In this document: positions 57,622 to 64,000 of the stretch, piece after piece
Position numbering within the stretch: the stretch's first letter is position 1
How the letters are laid out: each line of letters opens with the position of its first letter
Assembly: GCF_000265295.1 (NCBI RefSeq)
Contig: NC_018002.1
Span: 1,054,001 to 1,118,000 of the forward strand
Direction of reading: 5' to 3'
Source: Sulfurospirillum barnesii SES-3
GTDB taxonomy: Bacteria > Campylobacterota > Campylobacteria > Campylobacterales > Sulfurospirillaceae
DNA length: 64,000 nucleotides
Position numbers and translations under genes: made by a program
Notes under the pieces: model-generated
Database searches by the model: none
What the model was told of the DNA's origin: nothing
The model's input: only the letters and a program-made list of their open reading frames with translations

Positions 57622-59228
57622 TTTTAGCCTTTGATTTTTATTATATTTCAAAAAATGGCGTTTTAGAACATTTATTGAAAGAGATTGCCAATGATTTTTT
57701 AATAAGCCATAAAATACTTCGTCAAGATGATACTGTGAGATTTTTTGTTGAAGCGGATGAACATCGTTTGGGAGAGTTTGCAGACTATCTCTCGAATGCT
57801 TTGCCTTTGTCCATTTTCTTTAAATCTTCGTGTGTTGAGGTTGTCGCGTCCATGCCTTTGGGTGAAGAAAATATCGTAGCCACAGAGGCACCTGTACTCT
57901 TTACCCCAAAGCGATTAGCCCAAGCAGAAGACAACGAGCTTATTTTACGTGAAAATACCCAAGAGCTTTTACATGTAAAGAGTGCACGAGATCAAGAAGA
58001 TATGTATGAACGGGTTGCGACTTTGATTGACCAGGGCGAGTGTGTTAGGATTGAAACAGGGACGAACACTTATGTCATAGGAAAAATAGAACAGAGTCAT
58101 GCCATCAAAGATTTTGAAGTCATAGCCACTGATTTAAGTGTTGTGGAACGTATGGTCGTATGCCACGACAATGAAATGAAAGCATTGGCTTCTCTTGAGC
58201 GTCCTGCCATTCGCTTTAAAGTGAATGCTTTGTATGAGCAAAAAGGTATTTTAGACGCTAAACGTGTTTTTATGCGATTATCGGATGATTTATTTTTGTA
58301 TCCATTATGTAAAAAACTTTTTGAAAAAGGTATTTTCTTTCTTTTTAGAACAGATGCATGCCCTACACCCTATAGCGTCGTATGTGAAGCGGTTGAGGGC
58401 AACAATGCGCCTTTACATGTAAGCGTTTTAGAAAATGGGGTTATTTTACTTTTAAGAGGAATGCGTTACGCTTCAAGAGAACTCAAAGAGAGTTTAAAGA
58501 AATTTGATGAACCTTCTCATGCCTCTTTTGCTTCTTTGATGCAAGAACACCAGTTGTTTGATGTTGAATCAACGTGTTTTTATTTGAGCAAAACGCATGA
58601 TGATCGTATTATGCATTATTCAAAAGAGCATGGAATGCTTAATTTAGTAGGAATTTCTTTGCCTTCTTCCTTTGCAGAATTGTTTGCTCAGATTGAGCGT
58701 AGCAGTTCGAGTGCAAAACGTCTGGTGCAAAACTATCAAGAGCAGTTTCCTGAACTGTTTTCTCATGCAATGAATACCCCACTTCCACAAAAAGCACCTC
58801 AAAACATCTATACTTTATGGGGAATGGTCGCTGTGGTTTTAGGTTTAAGCAAAACAATAGAAAATGGTGCACAGAGGCTTATTGAAAATGCGGAAGATTA
58901 TGGTGGTGAAAAAGGCCCTCGTATTGATTATTATCTTGAAAAAGAAGATGCACTCAGCTCTGATTTTGATTATGTGCGCTTGTTTCGCAGTGGGATGAGT
59001 TATAAGCTTGCTGGCACGGATGATAATACGCTCAGTTTTGGTTATATGGAAAGTTTGGCGTATTTTATTACGGATATAGCAGATGCACACCGTGAAAATC
59101 TTTCTTCAAAAAATAGTGCATTAGGAGGCGCTTTGTTTGGGTATAAGCGTTTCAGTGAAATGGTTTTTAAAAACCTAAAACCCAATCATACGATTTGTTT
59201 TAATCGAGAATTGCCTATTGATCAGTAA
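57618..59228 (+). CDS. hydE: HydE-like protein of the hydrogenase operon, unknown function
   Basis: A 536-residue soluble protein. It occupies the position of hydE in the Wolinella and Helicobacter hydABCDE operons. I see no known catalytic motif. The C-terminal part (about 400-536, with LWGMVAVVLGLSK, FRSGMSYKLAGTDDNTLSFGYMESLAYFITDIAD and KNSALGGALFGYKRFSE) is the most family-like. The name is from position and size and does not imply the [FeFe]-hydrogenase maturase also called HydE. ATG at 57618 follows GGAGG. Confidence 0.78.
   Translation: MILAFDFYYISKNGVLEHLLKEIANDFLISHKILRQDDTVRFFVEADEHRLGEFADYLSNALPLSIFFKSSCVEVVASMPLGEENIVATEAPVLFTPKRLAQAEDNELILRENTQELLHVKSARDQEDMYERVATLIDQGECVRIETGTNTYVIGKIEQSHAIKDFEVIATDLSVVERMVVCHDNEMKALASLERPAIRFKVNALYEQKGILDAKRVFMRLSDDLFLYPLCKKLFEKGIFFLFRTDACPTPYSVVCEAVEGNNAPLHVSVLENGVILLLRGMRYASRELKESLKKFDEPSHASFASLMQEHQLFDVESTCFYLSKTHDDRIMHYSKEHGMLNLVGISLPSSFAELFAQIERSSSSAKRLVQNYQEQFPELFSHAMNTPLPQKAPQNIYTLWGMVAVVLGLSKTIENGAQRLIENAEDYGGEKGPRIDYYLEKEDALSSDFDYVRLFRSGMSYKLAGTDDNTLSFGYMESLAYFITDIADAHRENLSSKNSALGGALFGYKRFSEMVFKNLKPNHTICFNRELPIDQ
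57968..57979. repeat. TTTACATGTAAA palindrome, copy 29
   Basis: In hydE, read as LLHVKSAR. Confidence 0.95.
58413..58422. repeat. TTACATGTAA palindrome, copy 30
   Basis: In hydE, 445 bp after copy 29, read as PLHVSVLE. Confidence 0.95.
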
Positions 59229-59229
59229 T

Positions 59230-61446
59230 ATGCGACTGCTTTATCACATTGAAGGTATCGTACAAGGGGTTGGTTTTCGCCCTTTTGTCTATACCTTAGC
59301 CTTACGTTATAAATTAGGTGGATTTGTTTTAAACAATGAAAAGGGCGTAAACATAGAGGTGGAGGGTTTACAAGAGAGCCTAGAAGCATTTGAAAAGGCT
59401 TTGTTTCAAGAACTTCCCCCTTTAGCGCGTATTGATTTTTTCTCCAAAGAGGTGCTTACATGTAAACATGATGGAGGGTTTGAAATCCATCATAGCGAAG
59501 AAGGTGCCAATAAATCTTCTCTTATTTTGCCTGATATGTCGATTTGTGATGCGTGTTTGAAAGAGTTGCACGACCCACACAATCGTCGTTATCACTACTT
59601 TTTTACCAATTGTACCAATTGTGGCCCTCGCTATTCTATTACACGAACGGTACCTTACGACAGACCCAATACCTCTATGGCTCCTTTTGTGATGTGTCAA
59701 GCGTGTGAGCATGAATATACTAATCCCCTAGATAGACGCTATCACGCACAGCCCATTAGTTGTTCTCAGTGTGGTCCAACACTTTTTTTACGCTCCATTG
59801 AAGGAAAACTGCTTGCAACGAATGAACAAGCCTTGGTGCATTTAGGTGCACTGATTCGAGCAGGAAATATAGTTGCTATTAAAGGAATGGGTGGGTTTCA
59901 TTTGGTATGCGATGCGAGCAATGAAGCGGTTGTGGCACGCCTAAGGGAACGAAAACATCGCCCTTCTAAACCCTTTGCGGTGATGTTTAAAAATGTAGAT
60001 GCCATTAAAGAGGTGTGTGAGATAAGTGCAAATGAAGAGGAGGGGGTGTGTTCTCTTTTGCGCCCTATCGTTTTGGCTAAGCAGAAAAAAGAGAGCACAC
60101 TCATTGCCTCAAATGTGGCTCCAAGACTTGATAGATTAGGGGTTTTTTTGCCTTATACTCCTTTACATGTCATTCTTTTTGAATACCTAAAAAAGCCTAT
60201 TGTTGCAACCAGTGCAAACCTTTCAGGTGAGCCTATTATTTACGCATCAGATGTCTTAGTGGAAAAACTAAGCCATGTGGTGGAGTACTATTTGGATTAT
60301 AACCGAGAGATTGTCAATTCAAGCGATGATAGTTTAGTGCAATATGTGGGACATGAGCGTATCATGATGCGTGCTTCAAGGGGAATAGCCCCTCAAAGTT
60401 TTCGTCTTAAAAGCACGGATGAGCGTAGGATTTTGAGTGTTGGGGCGCATCAAAAAAATGCCATTGCCATTTATTTGAACCATCAAATGATTATCAGTCC
60501 TTATATTGGTGATTTGGACACGATAGCCTCGTGTGAGCTTTTTGAGGCGATGCTAGAGCGCTTCAAGCAATTTTATGATTTTGAACCTGAGCTCATTGTT
60601 GCGGATATGCATCCTTATTATTTTTCAACACAATGGGCAAAAAAACAGACCATTCCCTGTGTCTTTGTGCAACATCATTATGCTCATATTCTCTCTGTTA
60701 TGTGTGAGCATGCATTGGACGAAACGGTTTTGGGTATTGCGTGGGATGGCACAGGGTATGGCGATGATGGTAGTATTTGGGGTGGAGAATTTTTGGTATG
60801 CACTAAAGAGAGCTATGAGCGGGTGGCTTATTTTGAGCCATTTTACCTTTTGGGTGGCGATGCAAGCATTAAAGATACCAAACGCATTTTAGCGTCACTG
60901 TTATGGGATGTTTTAGGGGATGAAGCTGATGCTGTGTTGTGTAATTATTTTGATACGCCATCGCTTAAAAGACTCAAACAGGTCTATACCAAAAAAATAA
61001 ATGCCCCATTATGCTCTTCTGTGGGCAGACTTTTTGATGGCGTAGCGGTTTTGTGTGGTATGCATGAGCGTATTAGTTATGATGGAGAGAGTGGTTTATT
61101 GCTTGAAAGCTTGTATGATGAAACCATTCAAGAATATTATGAAGTAGCGCTTGAAGGTAAAAAAATTCTCTATAAATCCATGTTTGTAGAGATGCTATAT
61201 GATAAAGAGCCCATTTTAATTGCTTCAAAATTTCTCAATACACTGGTGCATATCTTCTTTGAAGTGACAAAACACTATCCGTATAAAAAAGTGATGGCAG
61301 GTGGAGTGTTTCAAAATCGCACACTTTTAGAACAATTGATTCAAAAAAGTCACGAAACGCTTTTCTTTCCACACCATATTGCGATTAATGATGGAGGTAT
61401 TTGCGTGGGGCAACTCTATAAAGTGTTACAAAATCGTACACATTAG
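59230..61446 (+). CDS. hypF: carbamoyltransferase HypF, [NiFe] hydrogenase maturation
   Basis: A 738-residue enzyme that activates carbamoyl phosphate for synthesis of the cyanide ligands of the active-site iron. Domains in order: acylphosphatase-like (IVQGVGFRPFVYTLA), two zinc fingers (CDACLKEL...CTNCGPRYSI and CQACEHEY...CSQCGP), YrdC-like (IKGMGGFHLVCDA, RKHRPSKPFAVMF), and a Kae1-like C-terminal domain (VQHHYAHILSVMCEH, GIAWDGTGYGDDGSIWGGEF, AGGVFQNRTL). It starts 1 bp after hydE, so it belongs to the same operon. hypA-E are not in the window. Confidence 0.95.
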   Translation: MRLLYHIEGIVQGVGFRPFVYTLALRYKLGGFVLNNEKGVNIEVEGLQESLEAFEKALFQELPPLARIDFFSKEVLTCKHDGGFEIHHSEEGANKSSLILPDMSICDACLKELHDPHNRRYHYFFTNCTNCGPRYSITRTVPYDRPNTSMAPFVMCQACEHEYTNPLDRRYHAQPISCSQCGPTLFLRSIEGKLLATNEQALVHLGALIRAGNIVAIKGMGGFHLVCDASNEAVVARLRERKHRPSKPFAVMFKNVDAIKEVCEISANEEEGVCSLLRPIVLAKQKKESTLIASNVAPRLDRLGVFLPYTPLHVILFEYLKKPIVATSANLSGEPIIYASDVLVEKLSHVVEYYLDYNREIVNSSDDSLVQYVGHERIMMRASRGIAPQSFRLKSTDERRILSVGAHQKNAIAIYLNHQMIISPYIGDLDTIASCELFEAMLERFKQFYDFEPELIVADMHPYYFSTQWAKKQTIPCVFVQHHYAHILSVMCEHALDETVLGIAWDGTGYGDDGSIWGGEFLVCTKESYERVAYFEPFYLLGGDASIKDTKRILASLLWDVLGDEADAVLCNYFDTPSLKRLKQVYTKKINAPLCSSVGRLFDGVAVLCGMHERISYDGESGLLLESLYDETIQEYYEVALEGKKILYKSMFVEMLYDKEPILIASKFLNTLVHIFFEVTKHYPYKKVMAGGVFQNRTLLEQLIQKSHETLFFPHHIAINDGGICVGQLYKVLQNRTH
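59456..59465. repeat. TTACATGTAA palindrome, copy 31
   Basis: In hypF, read as VLTCKHDG, between the acylphosphatase domain and the zinc fingers. A degenerate site at 60162-60171 in the same gene encodes PLHVILF. Confidence 0.95.
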
Positions 61447-61532
61447 TGAGAATTAAAATATTAATCTTTTTTTCTTTTGGGTTTTAAAGAATAGTAAGAT
61501 TAGAATAGACAAAAATCAATGAAGGATAGAAA

Positions 61533-61946
61533 ATGGATAAAATTATTCGATTTAGTGTTTCTTTGCCTGAAAAATTACTCGAAGAACTTGATAAAAAAGT
61601 CGATGCGCAAGGCTATGCATCACGCAGTGAATTTACACGAGATTTGATTCGTGAAAAGATTGTTAAAGATGATTGGCAAGATGATAATAGTGATGTTATC
61701 GGTGTTTTAACAATGATTTACACCCATCATCAAAACGAGTTGGTTCAAAAAATATTAGAGATTCAACACGATGCAAAAATTCATATTATGTGCAATACCC
61801 ATGTGCATGTGAGCCATGAAAATTGTTTAGAAACCGTCATGGTTACAGGAAAAGTGCCTGATGTAAAAGATTTTGCTCAAAAAATCGGTGGTCTTAAAGG
61901 GGTGAAATTTTGTAAATTAGTAGAAGCATCTATCCCCGCTTCATAA
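61533..61946 (+). CDS. nikR: nickel-responsive regulator NikR
   Basis: A 137-residue ribbon-helix-helix repressor. The N-terminal DNA-binding part is [38 protein letters not shown]. The C-terminal ACT-like domain has all four nickel ligands at E. coli spacing: the His in IQHDAK and, 11 residues later, HVHVSHENC. It follows the hydrogenase operon by 86 bp with AAGGA before its start. Probable targets are nickel uptake and hydrogenase genes, including the TonB receptor nearby (inference). Confidence 0.95.
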   Translation: MDKIIRFSVSLPEKLLEELDKKVDAQGYASRSEFTRDLIREKIVKDDWQDDNSDVIGVLTMIYTHHQNELVQKILEIQHDAKIHIMCNTHVHVSHENCLETVMVTGKVPDVKDFAQKIGGLKGVKFCKLVEASIPAS

Positions 61947-61958
61947 GCTTTTATAGAC

Positions 61959-61992
61959 TATGAGTCACTCACGTAGTGGCTCATACGTTTTT
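61959..61992 (+). terminator. Rho-independent terminator of nikR
   Basis: An 11-bp stem (TATGAGTCACT, loop CACGT, AGTGGCTCATA, one T-G pair) followed by CGTTTTT, 13 bp after the nikR stop codon. Confidence 0.8.
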
Positions 61993-62001
61993 ACATGTAA
62001 A
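61990..62001. repeat. TTTACATGTAAA palindrome, copy 32
   Basis: Directly after the nikR terminator stem, partly overlapping its T-run, and 6 bp from the end of the convergent permease gene. Confidence 0.95.
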
Positions 62002-62006
62002 GAGAT

Positions 62007-63197
62007 TTAGCGTAAAACTTTCCATGCTAACACTGCAATGATACACAGAACAATCCAATGCGAACTCATAAGAATACCTCCAAATACAATTGCTAATAAA
62101 AGTGCTGCATAACGCATTGTTTTGTTGGTTGCTAGTTTATAGGCTGCAAGGAGAGCAATGGTTGCATTGGCGATAAAAAATCCATCGGCTAAAGCGACTA
62201 AATCTTCTGTCCGAAATACGTTCACACAGACCAATCCTAAGACCAGAGCATTGATAGCCGATAAAAAAAGTGTTGCACTTATGGGTGAGCCATTTTGCAG
62301 ACGTGTGCTTAAGAGCCTTAGGATACCTTTATGCTCACAAGCCAATCCACAAATCAGCCTTGAGACACCACCCACAAACAACAAAACCGTGCTTAAACAC
62401 AAGAGCATCACTAAAATACCCATGACCTCATCACTGATACTACCAAAGAGCGGAGAAATAAGTGCAGTCATGGCATTAGGATGCTTAGGTGCGACAAAGG
62501 GGATGGCACAAACAACCAAAAGGTAGATTACAGAAATAATCACAGCACTTATCTTGACTGCTTTTGGAATAGTTTGTGTGGGATTATGTACTTCTTTTGA
62601 GTAGTTTCCTATGACTTCCCATCCGACAATAGACCAAAAACAAAGCAGTAAGGCTTTTGAAATTAAAGTCATATCCAAAGGTGTATCCCATGAAACCATC
62701 ATTTTATTTTCCAGTAAAATAAGACTACTGCCAAGGCTTAAAACGATTCCAATGATAGTAGTAACACCCAGCGAAAGGATGCCTAAAAAGTGAATCGGGC
62801 GAAGGAGGGCAAAAAGGGTAAACAGTAACATAAGGAGTGCAATCAGATGAACATTAAGCCCTAAAAGGGGTTGCAAAAACTGTGCGCCTACAAGATACAC
62901 AGCAACAGGACCAAAAAAAACAGCGCTAATAAGATAGTAAGAAGTCAGGTATTTTAGTTTCGTATTGAATGCGGCTTGTACGGCATTGGTGACACCCTCA
63001 TCCCCTGGAAATTTAATACTTAAATTGCCTAAAACCAAAGCAAATGCAAAGCCCAATGCTAAAACACCACACCACACAAGAATAGAAAAATGACCAACGA
63101 GACGATACACAATGGGTGGTAAGAGAATAATACCAGAGCCTAAAATAGGTCCTATTATCAAGCCTGAAAGGGTTAGGGTGCTAAGCTGTTTTTTCAT
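62007..63197 (-). CDS. APC-family amino acid permease
   Basis: About 396 residues with 12 predicted membrane helices. The N-terminus (LSTLTLSGLIIGPILGSGIILLPPIVYRLVG) has the unwound GxGI helix-1 motif of the APC superfamily, and helix 6 reads ALLLCFWSIVGWEVIGNYSKEVHNPTQTIPKAV, as in YjeH/amino-acid efflux-type transporters. The substrate is unknown. The ATG at 63197 is preferred by similarity of the N-terminus; TTG at 63236 is the alternative and neither has a strong ribosome-binding site. Confidence 0.87.
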   Translation of the reverse strand: MKKQLSTLTLSGLIIGPILGSGIILLPPIVYRLVGHFSILVWCGVLALGFAFALVLGNLSIKFPGDEGVTNAVQAAFNTKLKYLTSYYLISAVFFGPVAVYLVGAQFLQPLLGLNVHLIALLMLLFTLFALLRPIHFLGILSLGVTTIIGIVLSLGSSLILLENKMMVSWDTPLDMTLISKALLLCFWSIVGWEVIGNYSKEVHNPTQTIPKAVKISAVIISVIYLLVVCAIPFVAPKHPNAMTALISPLFGSISDEVMGILVMLLCLSTVLLFVGGVSRLICGLACEHKGILRLLSTRLQNGSPISATLFLSAINALVLGLVCVNVFRTEDLVALADGFFIANATIALLAAYKLATNKTMRYAALLLAIVFGGILMSSHWIVLCIIAVLAWKVLR

Positions 63198-63249
63198 GGG
63201 GTTCACTTTGAATAGATTGAAAAGAGAGTTTATCAAAATATTTCTCTAA

Positions 63250-63282
63250 AAAGGCATCACATCTTTAAGATGTGATGCCTTT
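63250..63282 (-). terminator. terminator after the TonB receptor gene
   Basis: A nearly continuous inverted repeat (AAAGGCATCACATCTT, central T, AAGATGTGATGCCTTT) begins 4 bp beyond the receptor stop codon. On the minus strand the stem continues into TTTTTAGAG. Confidence 0.8.
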
Positions 63283-63285
63283 ATG

Positions 63286-64000
63286 TTAATACAATTCTAA
63301 TTTATAATTTAAGCGAATGGTGCGTGGAGAACCTGAGGCAAGGCGTGTCCCACCTGCTGCCCAATACTCTTTATTGGTGACATTATCGACATTGATTTGC
63401 CAAATATTTTTCTTACCATACAGCTTAGTGGTGTAGCGTCCACCTACACTAAAGAGTGTTACCGCATCTAACCACGCTTGGTTCAGGTCATTGACAGGGC
63501 GACGACCTGTATAGTAAGCGCCTGCGTTCATTGAAAGTCCAGCAATGCTGCTCAACTCGTAGCTTAAAAATAGACTGCCTGTACGGCGTGCTGCATTTTC
63601 AGGCAATTTGCCATTGAGTGCGCTTGCATTACCACTCATATCTTTAAAACGAGGGTCTAGCCATTGTGTGGAAGCAAGCCAACTGAGTTGTTCGGTGATT
63701 TTCCCCTGCGCGGAAAGTTCAACGCCACTGTAGCGTTTATGCCCACCCGCAACATAATAGTTCGCCGCGTCGGTGTAATATCCAGGGCTTTCTATATCAA
63801 ACACCGCTGCTGAGACAAGTGTACCTGTCGTTGGTATCAGCCAATGAGCGCCTAGCTCGTACTGTTTGCTGATACCAGGATTTAGGCGTTCAGCTTCATT
63901 TTGCGTTCCTGTGGGTGCCGCTTCGCCTTCTTCCAATCCTTCTGAATACGAAGCATACAACGATACACTCTCTAAAGGTTTGTAAACAAGGGCTACCATC
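63286..64000 (-). CDS. TonB-dependent receptor, C-terminal part (5' end outside window)
   Basis: The last 238 or so residues of an outer-membrane beta-barrel receptor. Alternating strands are visible (VSLYASYSEGLEEGEAAP, GISKQYELGAHWLI, GVELSAQGKITEQLSWLAS, NIWQINVDNVTNKEYW, SPRTIRLNYKLELY). The YASYSEG, NPGISKQYELG and NVTNKEYWA patterns are those of siderophore-type receptors. The barrel ends in an aromatic residue as required for insertion. The plug domain and signal peptide lie beyond the window. Closeness to nikR would also fit a nickel-complex receptor. Confidence 0.9.
   Translation of the reverse strand, partial: MVALVYKPLESVSLYASYSEGLEEGEAAPTGTQNEAERLNPGISKQYELGAHWLIPTTGTLVSAAVFDIESPGYYTDAANYYVAGGHKRYSGVELSAQGKITEQLSWLASTQWLDPRFKDMSGNASALNGKLPENAARRTGSLFLSYELSSIAGLSMNAGAYYTGRRPVNDLNQAWLDAVTLFSVGGRYTTKLYGKKNIWQINVDNVTNKEYWAAGGTRLASGSPRTIRLNYKLELY

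Noticed and set aside
61447-61532. NikR autoregulatory site before nikR
   Set aside because: No dyad resembling GTATGA/TCATAC or the Helicobacter half-sites was found in the 86-bp gap.
2402-62001. Palindromes as transcription terminators
   Set aside because: The symmetric 10-12-mer has no loop, most copies lie inside genes, and real terminators with longer stems are seen separately.
2402-62001. Palindromes as FNR/CRP-type operators
   Set aside because: Spacing to promoters is not constant and two thirds of the copies are inside coding regions.
1-64000. tRNA, rRNA, CRISPR arrays, insertion sequences, prophage
   Set aside because: No cloverleaf, rRNA segment, regularly spaced repeat, transposase or phage gene was recognised on either strand.

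Overview
The window is about 64 kb of a low-GC, gene-dense bacterial chromosome. Gene content points to Campylobacterota (epsilonproteobacteria), most likely a free-living Sulfurospirillum-like organism. The indicators are a Wolinella/Helicobacter-type hydABCDE hydrogenase operon, a stand-alone atpB, a flaG-fliD-fliS and flgI-flgJ-flgM-flgN-flgK flagellar layout, and a CmeABC-type efflux pump with a CmeR-like operator. The genus is inference. No rRNA, tRNA, CRISPR array, prophage or insertion sequence was seen.

Layout. 1-2.4 kb: end of a histidine kinase and a receiver-PAS-GGDEF-EAL regulator. 2.4-6.6 kb: thiD, thiM, a ZIP metal transporter, a PhnP-like hydrolase, an exported MsrA and a very acidic small protein. 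6.6-10.1 kb: an ABC-F ATPase and motAB behind a sigma-28 promoter. 10.2-16.7 kb: a TetR regulator and a three-gene RND efflux operon. 16.8-19.1 kb: an AraC regulator convergent with an iron alcohol dehydrogenase, a YqhC/YqhD-like pair sharing a 34-bp upstream element. 19.1-21.1 kb: a radical SAM/DUF4130 pair of putative DNA-metabolism proteins. 21.2-26.1 kb: nitroreductase, UbiB-like kinase with a phasin-like partner, photolyase and a DUF523-DUF1722 protein. 26.3-34.0 kb: flagellar filament-cap, P-ring, anti-sigma, chaperone and hook-filament genes. 34.0-41.4 kb: an orphan peptide-type permease, a TIGR02757 protein, a SulP transporter, a tautomerase, atpB, thiE, gatB and gpsA. 41.4-53.1 kb: a degenerate NagZ-like protein, truA, an LptF/G-type permease, prepilin peptidase, coaBC, glmU, fliP, a YgiQ-type radical SAM protein, pgi and a TerB-like protein. 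53.4-61.9 kb: the [NiFe] uptake hydrogenase operon hydABCDE, hypF and nikR. 62-64 kb: an amino-acid permease and the end of a TonB-dependent receptor.

The strongest unexplained signal runs through the whole window. The perfect palindrome TTACATGTAA occurs 32 times by hand count, 16 of them as the 12-mer TTTACATGTAAA and usually flanked as CTTTACATGTAAAG. With A/T near 0.3 each, chance predicts about 0.2 copies in 64 kb. Copies lie in gaps between genes, inside 18 protein genes (read as Leu-His-Val-Lys or Phe-Thr-Cys-Lys), across two stop codons and across one sigma-28 -35 box. They look like a genome-wide DNA signal, such as an uptake, segregation, nucleoid-protein or methylation site, rather than a mobile repeat.

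Functional links: flagellar genes carry recognisable sigma-28 and sigma-54 promoters, including that of the anti-sigma-28 factor FlgM. The hydrogenase structural genes, their maturation protease, HypF and the nickel regulator NikR sit together. The efflux pump and the alcohol dehydrogenase each have a candidate local regulator with a visible binding-site candidate.
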